40,907 nt of DNA from Prochlorococcus sp. AG-412-P08 (GCA_003214695.1 QCLI01000011.1:1-40907); one strand, 5' to 3'; shown: positions 9,323 to 19,822, counted from the stretch's first letter. Numbers and translations: made by a program. The notes: generated by a model not told the origin, from the sequence alone.

Positions 9323-9955
9323 TTATTGAATTACAGCAGCCCTTAATAATGCATTTACTGTTGCAGCTCCCATCGCAGCTCCACCTCTATGGCCATCAAT
9401 TCTTATCTGTGGCAAATCAGTTTGAGCCAATAAATTCTTACTTTCAAGTACTCTGATAAAACCAACAGGCATACCAATAATCAAACTTGGTTCAATCGAC
9501 CCTTGAGAAATTAAGTCCAACAAAACTTCTAATGCTTTTGGAGAACTTCCAAACAAAACCAGAGGTTTATTATCATTCGAGCACTGACCTGTTAGATCAA
9601 TCCAAGCATTTTTTATACCTATAGCTGTGCGAGTTAACCCTGATTGATCTCCAATTGGAGTCCAATCTAAAACACATTGCACAGACGATTGCAATGTACG
9701 AGCGGCCATTGGTGTGATGGCAGCGGCAGCCATATGCGTATCAGTCAATATCGTAGCGCCAGATTTCAATGCAGAAAGGCCTATATGGCATGCATTAGGA
9801 GAGAATCTCAAGTAATCTTGAATAGAAAAATCACCACTTGAATGAATTAATCTCTCAAGCACTTGTTGCTCCAAGTAATTCAATTCCGGACAATGAAGTC
9901 TCGCGCGAATATATTGAAGACTTTCAGAAAAAATTGGGTGGTCAATTCCAGTCAC
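9323..9955 (-). CDS. cobH: Precorrin-8X methylmutase
   Basis: CobH/CbiC moves the C-11 methyl group of precorrin-8X to C-12, forming hydrogenobyrinate (or the cobalt form) in corrin ring synthesis. The 210-residue length is normal. Recognisable blocks are ILTDTHMAAAAI (residues about 69-80), IIGMPVGFIRVLESK near residue 160, and the glycine-rich RIDGHRGGAAMGAATVNALL near the C-terminus. Its presence agrees with the cobalamin (pseudocobalamin) synthesis known in Prochlorococcus. The gene is isolated from other cob genes: mutS converges on one side and holA diverges on the other with 64 bases between starts. Start is ATG at 9955. Confidence 0.93.
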   Translation of the reverse strand: MTGIDHPIFSESLQYIRARLHCPELNYLEQQVLERLIHSSGDFSIQDYLRFSPNACHIGLSALKSGATILTDTHMAAAAITPMAARTLQSSVQCVLDWTPIGDQSGLTRTAIGIKNAWIDLTGQCSNDNKPLVLFGSSPKALEVLLDLISQGSIEPSLIIGMPVGFIRVLESKNLLAQTDLPQIRIDGHRGGAAMGAATVNALLRAAVIQ

Positions 9956-10019
9956 TGTTTCTATAATGCAATGGAATTATTTAAGTCATGATTTATAAAG
10001 AAACACTAATCTACTAAGC

Positions 10020-11018
10020 ATGCCAATTCATTTATTTTGGGGAGATGATATTGGTGCCATTGATAGATCATTGAATGCCTTCATTAATCAAGCAATAGAT
10101 CCTAATTGGATAAGTATTAATCTTAGTCGCTTAGATGGTCAAAACCATGCCCAAGCTCTCCAATCTCTTGAAGAAGTGCGTACTCCACCGTTTGGCAGTG
10201 GGCATCGTGTCATTATTCTGAACAAAAGTCCATTTTTAAATGGATGTTCCTCAGAACTATCCAGTCAATTTGAAAGCGTCTTGGACTTAATTCCACAGAC
10301 AAGTCATCTGGTGCTAATTAGTCAAAATAAACCCGATGGCAGATTAAAAACAACCAAGTTAATCAATGAATTGATCAAGAAAAAGAAAGCGTTTGAAAAG
10401 AAATTTTTACTTCCTGCTATATGGGATGAAATTGGCCAAAAACAACTAATCCAAAGAACTGCGAATGAAATGAATATAGAGATAGAAGAAAAGGCAATCT
10501 ATTCTCTTCTAGAAGCAATAGGCAGTGACAGCCAAAGGCTAGTGCAAGAATTAGAAAAACTATTTTTACTAGAAGAAGCAAAAAGCAAGAAGCAAAACGT
10601 TAAAAAACTAATAATTAGCCAAGAAACAGTAAATGAGCTCTGTCAAGGAATTTCGAGTAACTCTCTAGAGATTTGTTCATACCTCCTTGCAAACCAGTTT
10701 GGGGAAGCCATTACTAGACTTGATTCACTTATCAATCAAGGAGAGCCTGCCCTAAGAATACTGGCTAGCTTAACTACTCAGATTAGAGGTTGGCTATGGG
10801 TCAGTCTTCTCGAACAAGACGGACAGAAAGAAGTTAGTTTCATTGCAAAGCAAGCAGGAATAGCCAACCCAAAAAGAATTTATGTGATTAGAAAGCAAAT
10901 TCGAGGAAAAGCACCTTCATTTTTCATTGATCTTCTAAAAAAGGTACTAGAAGTCGAAATCCTATTAAAAAAAGGAATGGCACCTCAAAATGCATTTAGA
11001 GATTGTCTACTAACATGA
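10020..11018 (+). CDS. holA: DNA polymerase III, delta subunit
   Basis: The delta subunit is the wrench of the clamp loader: it opens the beta sliding clamp during replication. The 332-residue protein follows the HolA pattern, with an N-terminal AAA-like fold lacking a Walker A motif (start MPIHLFWGDD), a middle block with RLVQELEKLFLL, and a C-terminal collar domain with RGWLWVSLLEQDGQKEVSFI. Sequence conservation in this family is low, so the call rests on the overall pattern rather than catalytic residues. The start is ATG at 10020. lysC follows 52 bases downstream on the same strand. The partner subunit gene dnaX is also in this window (24750-26420). Confidence 0.88.
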   Translation: MPIHLFWGDDIGAIDRSLNAFINQAIDPNWISINLSRLDGQNHAQALQSLEEVRTPPFGSGHRVIILNKSPFLNGCSSELSSQFESVLDLIPQTSHLVLISQNKPDGRLKTTKLINELIKKKKAFEKKFLLPAIWDEIGQKQLIQRTANEMNIEIEEKAIYSLLEAIGSDSQRLVQELEKLFLLEEAKSKKQNVKKLIISQETVNELCQGISSNSLEICSYLLANQFGEAITRLDSLINQGEPALRILASLTTQIRGWLWVSLLEQDGQKEVSFIAKQAGIANPKRIYVIRKQIRGKAPSFFIDLLKKVLEVEILLKKGMAPQNAFRDCLLT

Positions 11019-11070
11019 GCAAGGCCTAATGGCATATTTACCAAATAATCCAATCAAGGAAAGAATTTAA

Positions 11071-12831
11071 ATGACTCTTTTGGTGCAAAAATTTGGCGGC
11101 ACCTCTGTTGGCAACATTGAGCGAATTAAAGCAGTTGCAAAAAGAATTGCATTATGCAAAGAAGCAGGACATGAGCTTGTAATTGTTGTCTCAGCTATGG
11201 GAAATAGCACAGATGAATTAACCAACCTTGCTTTTTCAGTAAGCAAAAACCCGCCTTCAAGAGAGATGGATATGCTTCTTTCTACTGGGGAGCAAGTAAC
11301 AATATCCTTACTTTCAATAGCCTTAAATGAACTGGGCATTTCGGCAACTTCAATGACAGGCAGTCAAGTTGGAATTATCACGGAGTCTGCACATGGCAAA
11401 GCACGCATTCTTGAAATCAAAACCGATAGAATTAAGGAGCTTTTGAAAAACAGTAATGTTGTTGTCGTAGCAGGATTTCAAGGAACCAGTCTTGGCACTA
11501 GTAAAACTGCCGAAATCACGACACTTGGAAGAGGTGGATCGGATACATCAGCCGTAGCACTTGCAACTGCTTTAAAAGCAGACTCTTGTGAAATATATAC
11601 TGACGTTCCTGGAGTTTTTACTACCGATCCTAGAAAAGTTGCAGATGCAAAACTAATGACAACCGTGACTTGCGATGAAATGCTCGAGCTAGCAAGTCTT
11701 GGAGCTGCAGTATTACATCCAAGAGCAGTAGAAATAGCTAGAAACTATGGAATTCCACTCGTAGTTCGTTCTAGTTGGGATAACCAACCTGGTACAACAT
11801 TGACTAGTAAAGAGAAACGCTCACTAGGCAAAGAAGGCCTGGAACTAAGTAAACCCGTCAACTCGATAGAACTAGTAGAAAAACAATCTGTTATAGGGCT
11901 TTCGCATATTCCTGATCAACCAGGTATTGCAGCAGATTTATTTGAAACGCTATCCGAAGGAGGTGTTAATGTAGATTTAATTATTCAATCAACTCATCAA
12001 GGAAATAGCAATGATATTACATTCACAATTGCAGAAGAAGATCTAAAAAGAACAAAATTGTTATGTCAAAAACTTCTCCAAAGGCTGGGAGGAAATCTGA
12101 CAATACAAGAGAAAATGTCAAAGATAAGTATTCGCGGAGCTGGAATAATGGGTCGGCCAGGAATTGCAGCAAAGTTTTTTAAAACACTATCAAAGTCTGG
12201 AATTAACCTTAGGTTAATAGCAACTAGTGAAGTGAAGGTTAGTTGCGTAATTAATGCTGAGTCAGGTAACAAAGGTCTGAGAGATGTTAGCGAAGAATTT
12301 GATTTAAAAGATAAGCAAATTAAAATAAATCCAACAAATATTTGCAATGGTGAACCAGAGGTAAGAGGCGTAGCCCTAGATCCAAATCAGGTCCAATTAA
12401 GTGTTATAAATGTTCCAGACATCCCAGGTTCTGCAGCGATTCTATGCCAATCTTTTGCTGATGAAGGAATATGCTTACATACTATTGTCCAATCAGAACG
12501 GAAATATGAATCTAATGGAAAAATAATCAGCTTTACAATGAATAAGGATGATAGAAAAAATGCAGATTATATTTTAACTCCTCTCTTAAAGGTATGGCCC
12601 CAAGCTTATTTAGAGGATGGTAAGGCAATTGCTAGAATTAGTGCAGTTGGTGCAGGTATGCCAGTCAGCATAGGAACAGCAGGTCGTATGTTTAGAGCAC
12701 TTGCAAATGCAAATATAAATATACTAATGATTGCAACTAGTGAAATTAGGACAACCTGTATTGTGGCCGAAAATGACGGTATTAAATCATTAAAGGAAGT
12801 CCATAAATTCTTTAAGCTAGCTTCAAAGTAA
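11071..12831 (+). CDS. lysC: Aspartate kinase with four ACT domains
   Basis: Aspartokinase phosphorylates L-aspartate, the entry step to lysine, threonine, methionine and diaminopimelate. The kinase domain (about 1-250) opens with KFGGTSVGN and contains TTLGRGGSDTSAVALA and YTDVPGVFTTDPR. It is followed by four ACT domains, recognisable at IGLSHIPDQPGIAADLF, IRGAGIMGRPGIAAKFF, VINVPDIPGSAAILCQSF and VGAGMPVSIGTAGRMF. The 586-residue, four-ACT layout is the known cyanobacterial form, with lysine and threonine as allosteric inhibitors in a characterised relative. The start is ATG at 11071, preceded by AAGGAAAG as a good ribosome-binding site. The next two pathway enzymes, asd and dapA, lie about 7-8 kb away on the other strand. 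Confidence 0.96.
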   Translation: MTLLVQKFGGTSVGNIERIKAVAKRIALCKEAGHELVIVVSAMGNSTDELTNLAFSVSKNPPSREMDMLLSTGEQVTISLLSIALNELGISATSMTGSQVGIITESAHGKARILEIKTDRIKELLKNSNVVVVAGFQGTSLGTSKTAEITTLGRGGSDTSAVALATALKADSCEIYTDVPGVFTTDPRKVADAKLMTTVTCDEMLELASLGAAVLHPRAVEIARNYGIPLVVRSSWDNQPGTTLTSKEKRSLGKEGLELSKPVNSIELVEKQSVIGLSHIPDQPGIAADLFETLSEGGVNVDLIIQSTHQGNSNDITFTIAEEDLKRTKLLCQKLLQRLGGNLTIQEKMSKISIRGAGIMGRPGIAAKFFKTLSKSGINLRLIATSEVKVSCVINAESGNKGLRDVSEEFDLKDKQIKINPTNICNGEPEVRGVALDPNQVQLSVINVPDIPGSAAILCQSFADEGICLHTIVQSERKYESNGKIISFTMNKDDRKNADYILTPLLKVWPQAYLEDGKAIARISAVGAGMPVSIGTAGRMFRALANANINILMIATSEIRTTCIVAENDGIKSLKEVHKFFKLASK

Positions 12832-12861
12832 TAAACAAACAATCATTAAAAGGCAAATAAT

Positions 12862-14895
12862 TTATTTCAATAATTTTTTCCTTAATTGATGTATCTGATC
12901 TCGTAATTTTGCAGCTTGTTCAAAGTCTAAATTAGAAGCTAATAATTTCATTTTTTTCTCTAGGTCATCAATTAGTTGAGGTAAGCTCTCAATCGGAATG
13001 TCAAGGCTATCCTTTGATTTTAATTCCTCGACTACATTAGCAGACATTTCGACCAAACTATTATCTACACCTTCTTTTTGAAGTCTTCTAGAAAGTTCTA
13101 AGAAAGAGAGTATTGAATTATTAGCTTTCTTGCCAGCTGGCATTGGAATTATATTATTTTTCTTGTTATATTGATGTTGAATTGATCTTCTTCTTTCTGT
13201 TTCATAAATTGCTCTCTTCATAGAATCTGTGAAGTTATCTGCATAAAGTAATGCCATGCCTTCAATATGCCTTGCTGCTCGACCAATTGTTTGAATAAGT
13301 GATCTTTCTGATCTTAAAAAGCCTTCCTTATCTGCATCAAGAATAACTACTAAGGAAACTTCAGGTAAGTCTAAGCCTTCTCGCAATAAATTAACACCTA
13401 CTAAAACATCATATTCACCAATTCTTAAATCCTGAATAATTTCAATCCTCTCTATGGAATGTATTTCTGAGTGAAGATAACGAACACGTACTTTATTGTC
13501 CGACAAATAATCTGTTAAATCTTCAGCCATCCTTTTAGTTAATGTAGTAATTAAAACCCTCTGACTTTTAACTGCTCTTTTTCTAATCTCTTCCAACAAA
13601 TCCTCAACCTGACCGCTAGTAGGGCGAACTTCTACAAGAGGGTCTAAAACACCTGTTGGTCTAATCACTTGCTCAACAATATCATTCTTGCTAATTTCTA
13701 ATTCCCAGTTTCCAGGCGTAGCGCTAATAAATACTGTTTGATTAGCCTTTTTCCAAAACTCATCTGCTTTCAATGGCCGATTATCTGCAGCACTAGGAAG
13801 ACGAAAACCATGATCAATTAACACTTTCTTTCTTGATTGATCTCCGTTATACATCGCGAGCAACTGAGAACAAGTTACATGACTTTCATCAACAATTAAC
13901 AACCAGTTTTCTGGGAAATAATCAATGAGGCATTCTGGAGGTGAGCCTGGCAACCTTCCAGATAGATGACGGGCATAATTCTCTACACCATTACAGTAAC
14001 CAACCTCTCTTAGCATTTCCAAATCATACTTTGTTCTTTGCTCCAGTCTTTGAGCTTCAAGTACCTTACCCTCTTCATTAAAAAATTCTAATTGTTCATT
14101 TAATTCATTTTTAATATCTTTAACTGCAAGCACAAGCCTATCCTTAGGAGTAACAAAATGCTTAGCCGGATATATACTTATAGACTCCAGGCTTTCGAGA
14201 ATTTCTCCAGTAGTTGGGTCAACATATCTTATTGATTCTATTTCATCGCCAAAAAGTTCAATGCGAACTAATCTATCATCATAAGCTGGTCCAATCTCAA
14301 TTACATCACCTTTAACTCTAAACTTGCCACGAGAAATACTGATATCATTTCGAAAATATTGATTATCCACTAAATCTCTCAAGATCTTACGGATTTCTAT
14401 ATTTTCCCCTAGCTGAAACTTAACAGCTGCCTTTAAATATTCACTTGGAATTCCAAGTCCATAAATGCAACTAATTGACGCAACTACAATGACATCTTCT
14501 CTTTCAAATAAAGAGCGTGTAGCAGAATGTCTTAACATATCTATTTCTTCATTAATAGAAGAAGTTTTTGCTATGTAAGTATCACTGACAGGAACATAAG
14601 CCTCAGGCTGGTAGTAATCATAATAAGAAATAAAATACTCAACGGCATTCCTTGGGAAAAATTCTCTTAACTCATTACAAAGTTGAGCTGCAAGTGTTTT
14701 ATTATGAGCCAAGACAAGTGACGGACGACCGGTTTGTGCAATTACATTTGCAATAGTAAATGTTTTGCCAGTGCCTGTAGCTCCTAAAAGTGTTTGATAT
14801 CCCTTGCCCCCATTAACACCTTGAACAAGTTTATCAATTGCTTTTGGTTGATCACCCTTAGGTATATAAGGAGCTTCTAAGTAATATTTAGGCAT
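12862..14895 (-). CDS. uvrB: Excinuclease ABC subunit B
   Basis: UvrB is the damage-verifying helicase-like subunit of nucleotide excision repair, loaded by UvrA and partnering UvrC. The 677-residue protein shows Walker A (GATGTGKT, residues 38-45), the beta-hairpin region with [13 protein letters not shown], the Walker B segment [14 protein letters not shown], and helicase motifs [20 protein letters not shown] and QTIGRAARH. The last 35 residues ([20 protein letters not shown] onward) form the UVR coiled-coil that contacts UvrC. The start is ATG at 14895. It converges with lysC and lies downstream of the Ycf23-type gene on the same strand with a 93-base gap. I saw no clear cyanobacterial LexA box upstream. 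Confidence 0.97.
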   Translation of the reverse strand: MPKYYLEAPYIPKGDQPKAIDKLVQGVNGGKGYQTLLGATGTGKTFTIANVIAQTGRPSLVLAHNKTLAAQLCNELREFFPRNAVEYFISYYDYYQPEAYVPVSDTYIAKTSSINEEIDMLRHSATRSLFEREDVIVVASISCIYGLGIPSEYLKAAVKFQLGENIEIRKILRDLVDNQYFRNDISISRGKFRVKGDVIEIGPAYDDRLVRIELFGDEIESIRYVDPTTGEILESLESISIYPAKHFVTPKDRLVLAVKDIKNELNEQLEFFNEEGKVLEAQRLEQRTKYDLEMLREVGYCNGVENYARHLSGRLPGSPPECLIDYFPENWLLIVDESHVTCSQLLAMYNGDQSRKKVLIDHGFRLPSAADNRPLKADEFWKKANQTVFISATPGNWELEISKNDIVEQVIRPTGVLDPLVEVRPTSGQVEDLLEEIRKRAVKSQRVLITTLTKRMAEDLTDYLSDNKVRVRYLHSEIHSIERIEIIQDLRIGEYDVLVGVNLLREGLDLPEVSLVVILDADKEGFLRSERSLIQTIGRAARHIEGMALLYADNFTDSMKRAIYETERRRSIQHQYNKKNNIIPMPAGKKANNSILSFLELSRRLQKEGVDNSLVEMSANVVEELKSKDSLDIPIESLPQLIDDLEKKMKLLASNLDFEQAAKLRDQIHQLRKKLLK

Positions 14896-14988
14896 ATTAA
14901 TTATCGATATAATATTTGATTAGATTTTGGCTGCAAGTGAATAACCAAAACCTATTATCAAGCAAAGGAAGTTACTGTATCAAAATTA

Positions 14989-15777
14989 CTATATTGGTTG
15001 AGCAGCTCTTTTAACGAAAGACTCCGAATTAACAATTGCTTCGCGAAGGGTTCTAACCATTGCAATCATTTCTAGTTCATTAGTAAGGCGATTTACAGCA
15101 GAACCAATACCTACACCACTAGCTCCAGAAATTAAAGCCATTGGAACAGTAATTTCTGACAAACCGGAAGCACCTAAGATAGGAGCTTTGCATCCTACTT
15201 CTAAAAAGCTGCGTGAAATAGAATAGACAGAAGCAATAGTTGGCGCAGCTTTCTCAATCAGTCCCAATACACCTGATTTAGCTGGGGTAGAACTTGTCCC
15301 TCCCTCCGTCTGAATCACATCAGCTCCAACCTCTACTAGATCTAAGGCCAATTCTGACTGCTTATCAAAAGACAAAATGTGAGGCACCGTTACTGACAAA
15401 ACAACATCAGGTAATAATTTTCTTGCTTGGATAGTTAAAGAAAGAACCTCCTCTGCACTAAATAACCTTCCTTGAGGGTAAAAAGAATCAAAATTCCCTA
15501 TTTCAATCATTGTTGCCCCCGCCTCTATTGCTTCTGGGAACTTCTCAGGCTGCACCGAGCTAACACATACAGGAAGGTCGGAATTCTCAATGGCTACTTT
15601 CACAAGCTCAGGAGAACATGCGATATCAAGCAAATCTGCTCCTCCAACTGAGGCAGACCTTGCAACTTGCTCTACTATATTGTGCTCAAAGTTATTTAAT
15701 CCAGTAATGACTTTCAAAACAGAATTGTTAGAAAAGCTCTTTTGAAGTTCAAAAGGAAGATTTTGAAGACGCGACAT
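14989..15777 (-). CDS. Ycf23-type (DUF561) predicted TIM-barrel protein
   Basis: This 262-residue protein belongs to the conserved cyanobacterial and red-algal plastid family known as Ycf23 or DUF561. It looks like a beta/alpha barrel: repeated strand-helix units include VIQTEGGTSSTPAKSG, APILGASGLSEITVPM and GASGVGIGSAVNRL, the last resembling a phosphate-binding loop of thiazole- or NMN-type barrels. It has no signal peptide or membrane segment. No reaction has been assigned to the family as far as I know. Start is ATG at 15777. It diverges from tilS, with a perfect 7-bp dyad in the gap (15809-15830). Confidence 0.82.
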   Translation of the reverse strand: MSRLQNLPFELQKSFSNNSVLKVITGLNNFEHNIVEQVARSASVGGADLLDIACSPELVKVAIENSDLPVCVSSVQPEKFPEAIEAGATMIEIGNFDSFYPQGRLFSAEEVLSLTIQARKLLPDVVLSVTVPHILSFDKQSELALDLVEVGADVIQTEGGTSSTPAKSGVLGLIEKAAPTIASVYSISRSFLEVGCKAPILGASGLSEITVPMALISGASGVGIGSAVNRLTNELEMIAMVRTLREAIVNSESFVKRAAQPI

Positions 15778-15808
15778 TACAGTAAGAACGAATCACCTAA
15801 TTTTGATA

Positions 15809-15830
15809 TTAGTTCGAGATTTAGAACTAA
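15809..15830. promoter_or_regulatory. Operator-like inverted repeat between divergent genes
   Basis: TTAGTTC (15809-15815) and GAACTAA (15824-15830) are perfect inverted repeats with an 8-base spacer, in the gap between the starts of the Ycf23-type gene (15777, minus) and tilS (15862, plus). Half-sites fall about 1.5 helical turns apart, a spacing suited to a dimeric regulator. The arms do not match the NtcA box (GTA-N8-TAC) or a cyanobacterial LexA box. Function is inferred from geometry only. Confidence 0.35.
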
Positions 15831-15861
15831 ACCAAATCAATCTGGTGACTTAGCCCAAAAA

Positions 15862-16887
15862 ATGTCAGTACATACCAACAGCAAAAAACCCTGGAGCTTA
15901 TGGCATAAAAGGCTTCATAAAGAATTGAAGCGCAAGAACAATCTTCTTCCAGCTGGATCATCTCTCTTGATATCAGTATCTGGAGGGCAGGATTCTATTG
16001 CGATGCTTCAATTAATTATTGACCTGCAAAGACTCTACAAATGGAAATTACATGTTTGGCATGGTGATCATGGATGGCATGAAAATTCAAAAAGAATTGC
16101 AGGTGAACTAGAGCAATGGTGCAAAAATAAACAAATTACTTTTTCCATTGCATCAACTGAAAAAAATAAAGTCTCTACAGAAAAAGATGCACGAGAATGG
16201 CGTTACACAAACCTTATAGAACAAGCAATAAAACTTTCCGAAGAGAATCCTGAAGCACCTTGCAAATATGTTTTAACAGGTCATACAGGAACTGATCGAG
16301 CAGAAACTTTTCTAATGAACCTTGCAAGAGGGTCTCATATAGGAGGACTAAGTAGTTTGCGAGAAAGAAGAATCCTTCAAGGTGAAATCGAATTAATTAG
16401 ACCAATGTTGATTTTTGATAGACAAGAAACTCTACAAATATGTGAAGAAATGAACTTGCCAGTATGGATTGACCCCTCTAATTCCAATATTCAATTGACC
16501 CGAAACAGAATTAGAAAAGAAGTGTTACCTGTTTTAGAAATGTTAAATTTGGGCTGCACAATGAGAATCGCAAGCCTTGCAGATAGTCTGGCGCATTTGC
16601 ATAGTGATCAATATCAACTCACAAAACTAGCGATTCAAGCTATAAGTAATGAACAAGGGATTGACAGAGAGGCAATGATCAAGCTTCCTTCAACTGTGCG
16701 AGCAATTATCTTCTATCAATGGCTTAAAGATAATGATGTAAAGCCACCATCCTCTAAACAAATGTATGAACTAGGTCACAAAATTGAAAAGAATAAGCCG
16801 CCTAGCTCTATAGATCTATCAAACGGGTGGAAAGTCAAATGGGATAAAGAATTAATAACTCTCATTGGCCCGAGCAATCAACATTAA
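15862..16887 (+). CDS. tilS: tRNA(Ile)-lysidine synthetase
   Basis: TilS attaches lysine to C34 of the CAU-anticodon isoleucine tRNA, switching its identity from methionine to isoleucine. The PP-loop ATP pyrophosphatase motif SGGQDS is present near residue 38, followed by HVWHGDHGWH and the family block TGHTGTDRAETFLMNLARG. The frame is open further upstream to 15742, but that region overlaps the start of the divergent Ycf23-type gene and reads as unremarkable polar sequence. I chose the ATG at 15862, giving 341 residues and placing the PP-loop at the usual distance from the N-terminus. The protein lacks the long C-terminal tRNA-binding extension of E. coli TilS, as in other cyanobacteria. 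It converges with rnj, 7 bases apart. Confidence 0.92.
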   Translation: MSVHTNSKKPWSLWHKRLHKELKRKNNLLPAGSSLLISVSGGQDSIAMLQLIIDLQRLYKWKLHVWHGDHGWHENSKRIAGELEQWCKNKQITFSIASTEKNKVSTEKDAREWRYTNLIEQAIKLSEENPEAPCKYVLTGHTGTDRAETFLMNLARGSHIGGLSSLRERRILQGEIELIRPMLIFDRQETLQICEEMNLPVWIDPSNSNIQLTRNRIRKEVLPVLEMLNLGCTMRIASLADSLAHLHSDQYQLTKLAIQAISNEQGIDREAMIKLPSTVRAIIFYQWLKDNDVKPPSSKQMYELGHKIEKNKPPSSIDLSNGWKVKWDKELITLIGPSNQH

Positions 16888-16894
16888 AAAGAAT

Positions 16895-18835
16895 TTAACC
16901 AATAGCAGAACGTCTCCTTCTAGTTCGCCCTGCGGGTTCATCAACTTGATCATCATCTATATTTGTCTTGGATGACGAAGAAGTCGAAGCTAAGCGTGAT
17001 TGATCATTATGATTAGATGTCATTCCTGAGTCTTTTCGAACAAAATCTGCTCGCTTAGAAATGGGTTGCTTTTTTGGTTCTTCATCAACTCGACCTTTAT
17101 AAGCGGGTGTACCTCCTGGAGCAGGTTGAACCAAACAAAGAATCAGAGGTTCAACTTGAAACTCTCTACGCATTCTTCTTGCTAATCCAGATTCAACTTC
17201 TCTCTGAAATCCAATCCAATCAACCTCAACAGAATTTGCACTTACCTGCCTAGAAAGTTGCTTCCATCGATTCTGCAAAACCCAAATAATCTCCTTCTCA
17301 GTCCAAAGAGACATTTTCTTAGGTTCAGCTGTCGTTACAACACCGCGTAAATTAACTCTAGGAGGAGCAACCATTACTCCATCTGTACTTACTGCAACAA
17401 GGAGAGTAATAACCCCATCTTCAGCAAGTTGTTGACGTTCTTTTAAAACTCGGGCATCTACAATCCCATTCCTAGAAGCATCTAAAAGCTCTATACCAGC
17501 TTTTACTGGTTGCCCTCTAGTAAGCGAATCAGGAGTAAGTTGCACAACATCTCCATTCTCAAGGATCAAAATATTATTTTCTGGCACTCCCATAGATTGA
17601 GCACTTTTGCTATGGCAAATAAGCATCCTGTGCTCACCATGTACTGGAACAAAATACTTTGGTTTTGTTAAAGCCAACATTAATTTTTGGTCCTCTTGAA
17701 AACCGTGCCCTGAAACATGAATCCCTTCACCTTTTCCATAAATCACTTTTGCACCAAGTTGCATCAAACGATCAATCGTATTTACAACAGAAATCGTGTT
17801 ACCAGGAATAGGACTGGCAGAAAAAATAATCGTATCAGTTGTTTTGACTTGAACATGTTGATGATCTCCTCTAGAAATGCGACTTAATGCTGCTAACGGT
17901 TCTCCTTGGCTACCAGTCATGAGCAGCAAAGTCTCACGATCAGGCATATCTCGAATTTGTTTAATTGGCACAAACAATTCATCAGGGGCCTTCATATATC
18001 CAATTTCCCTTGCTTTTGCAATCACATTCAACATTGATCTACCAAGCAAACCAACTTTCCTACCATGCTTTAAAGCAAGCTCTAGAATCATTGCTACTCG
18101 GTGAATTGAACTAGCAAAGGTTGTAATAATGACCCGTCCTTCAGCATCCGCTACATGACGTTCTAAAGATGGGAAAACAGTTCTTTCAGAAGGGCACCAG
18201 CCTGGTACTTCTGCATTCGTGGAATCACTAAAAAGGCATAACACTCCTTCTTTGCCATGGTATGCCAATCGTTCCAAGTCAAAATGCTCACCATCAACTG
18301 GAGTATGGTCAAACTTAAAATCACCAGTAAAAATTATTGTTCCAACAGGGGTTTGAATAGCTAATGAAAAACTATCAGCCATTGAATGAGTATTTCTAAT
18401 AAACTCAACAGAAAAAGACTGGCCAATTTTCACAATATCTCTAGGGCCAACTGTTTGAATAGTGGTGCGATCTGTAACTCCAGCTTCCTCCATTTTCCCC
18501 TTTAACATTGACATAGCCAATCGGGGGCCATATATCACAGGAATATTGAAATGCTTTAAATGATGGGATATGCCACCTATATGATCTTCATGACCATGAG
18601 TAACAATCATGCCTCTTATTCTTGCCTGATTCTCTCTTAAATAACTCGTATCAGGCATAACAACATTGACTCCATGCATTCCATCACTTGGGAAAGCAAG
18701 GCCTGCATCAACAAGCATTAATTCATCGCCATATTCAAAAACACAAGTGTTCTTGCCAATTTCATGAAGCCCTCCTAAGGGAATGACTCTTAAGGCTTGT
18801 TTTTGCAACCTAGCGTTTGTAGAAGTGATAGTCAT
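16895..18835 (-). CDS. rnj: Ribonuclease J
   Basis: RNase J is a metallo-beta-lactamase/beta-CASP nuclease with 5'-3' exonuclease and endonuclease activity in mRNA decay and rRNA maturation. The zinc-binding motif is THGHEDH (residues 79-85), followed by FTGDFKFDHTP and VPVHGEHRMLICHS, another metal and RNA-binding segment. The length is 646 residues. After the conserved C-terminal domain comes a polar, disordered-looking tail of about 60 residues ending in AGRTRRRRSAIG, which may contact RNA or partners. The start is ATG at 18835. It lies 78 bases downstream of dapA on the same strand, so asd-dapA-rnj is a likely unit. Confidence 0.95.
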   Translation of the reverse strand: MTITSTNARLQKQALRVIPLGGLHEIGKNTCVFEYGDELMLVDAGLAFPSDGMHGVNVVMPDTSYLRENQARIRGMIVTHGHEDHIGGISHHLKHFNIPVIYGPRLAMSMLKGKMEEAGVTDRTTIQTVGPRDIVKIGQSFSVEFIRNTHSMADSFSLAIQTPVGTIIFTGDFKFDHTPVDGEHFDLERLAYHGKEGVLCLFSDSTNAEVPGWCPSERTVFPSLERHVADAEGRVIITTFASSIHRVAMILELALKHGRKVGLLGRSMLNVIAKAREIGYMKAPDELFVPIKQIRDMPDRETLLLMTGSQGEPLAALSRISRGDHQHVQVKTTDTIIFSASPIPGNTISVVNTIDRLMQLGAKVIYGKGEGIHVSGHGFQEDQKLMLALTKPKYFVPVHGEHRMLICHSKSAQSMGVPENNILILENGDVVQLTPDSLTRGQPVKAGIELLDASRNGIVDARVLKERQQLAEDGVITLLVAVSTDGVMVAPPRVNLRGVVTTAEPKKMSLWTEKEIIWVLQNRWKQLSRQVSANSVEVDWIGFQREVESGLARRMRREFQVEPLILCLVQPAPGGTPAYKGRVDEEPKKQPISKRADFVRKDSGMTSNHNDQSRLASTSSSSKTNIDDDQVDEPAGRTRRRRSAIG

Positions 18836-18913
18836 GAGAAGGGCATGGATGAAATAACTTGATTGATCTATTGAGATAAGGCTCTCAAAAAAGCCTATTG
18901 CAGAAGAACCAGT

Positions 18914-19822
18914 TTAGGTTTGTCGCAAGGCTGAAATAATTGTCATAAGTTCTTCTTTCATTTGGTTATTCAAAGGAAGCAATGGTCTACGAGGTGCACC
19001 TACAGGCCATCCAATTAACTCAAGGGCTGCTTTAACGGGAATAGGATTGGTAGTCGCAAATAAAGCTTTAAAGAGAGGTTGTAATTGTTCGTGATGCCTA
19101 AGTGCCACACTACATTGCCCTGTGCAAAAAGCTTCAAGCATTGCTTTTAAGCGTGGACCTACAATATGACTAGCAACACTAACAACACCTACAGCCCCCA
19201 CTGACAACATTGGGAGAAGAAGAGCATCATCACCACTATAAATCGCCAACTTTGAACCACACCTGATTCTTAACTCAGTAACTTCATTTGTAGTTCCAGT
19301 AGCTGCCTTAAAGCTAATAATATTTGAACAATTCATAAGACTTTGAACAGTAATTGGAGATATTGAACAACCTGTTCTCCCAGGAATGTTGTAAATCATT
19401 AGTGGTAAATTTGGAGCAGCCTCAGCAACGGCACGGAAATGAGCCTCCAATCCTTCTTGTGGAGGTTTGTTGTAATAGGGGACAACCACTAAGGCTCCAT
19501 CTGCCCCTGCAGCGGCGGCTTTCGAAGTTGCATCAATTGCTTCAGTGGTACTGTTACTTCCAGTACCAGCTAAAACCTTGACTGAACTATTGACGGAATC
19601 CCGAACTGTTTTTAATAACTGATACTGCTCATCCCAACTAAGAGTGGGCGATTCACCAGTAGTTCCGCAGACAACTATTCCATCAGAACCTTGATCTACA
19701 AGATATCTAGCCAATCTTGCAGCCAACTCAAAATCCACACCCCCCTCTCTATTAAATGGGGTAACCATTGCAGTTAATAAGCGACCAAAAGGAGCAGCAG
19801 ATAATTCAGCAATAGCACTCAT
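18914..19822 (-). CDS. dapA: 4-hydroxy-tetrahydrodipicolinate synthase
   Basis: DapA condenses aspartate semialdehyde with pyruvate, the committed step to diaminopimelate and lysine, needed for peptidoglycan. In the 302-residue TIM barrel the Schiff-base lysine is Lys172 in [10 protein letters not shown], Tyr144 is in [11 protein letters not shown] with Arg149, and the Thr pair of the proton relay is in [10 protein letters not shown] (54-55). All catalytic residues are in place. The start ATG at 19822 overlaps the asd stop codon by four bases, so translation is probably coupled to asd. rnj follows 78 bases downstream. Confidence 0.97.
   Translation of the reverse strand: MSAIAELSAAPFGRLLTAMVTPFNREGGVDFELAARLARYLVDQGSDGIVVCGTTGESPTLSWDEQYQLLKTVRDSVNSSVKVLAGTGSNSTTEAIDATSKAAAAGADGALVVVPYYNKPPQEGLEAHFRAVAEAAPNLPLMIYNIPGRTGCSISPITVQSLMNCSNIISFKAATGTTNEVTELRIRCGSKLAIYSGDDALLLPMLSVGAVGVVSVASHIVGPRLKAMLEAFCTGQCSVALRHHEQLQPLFKALFATTNPIPVKAALELIGWPVGAPRRPLLPLNNQMKEELMTIISALRQT

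Noticed and set aside
15742-15861. Upstream 40-codon extension of the tilS frame
   Set aside because: It overlaps the start of the divergent Ycf23-type gene and adds polar sequence not expected before the PP-loop. The ATG at 15862 fits better.
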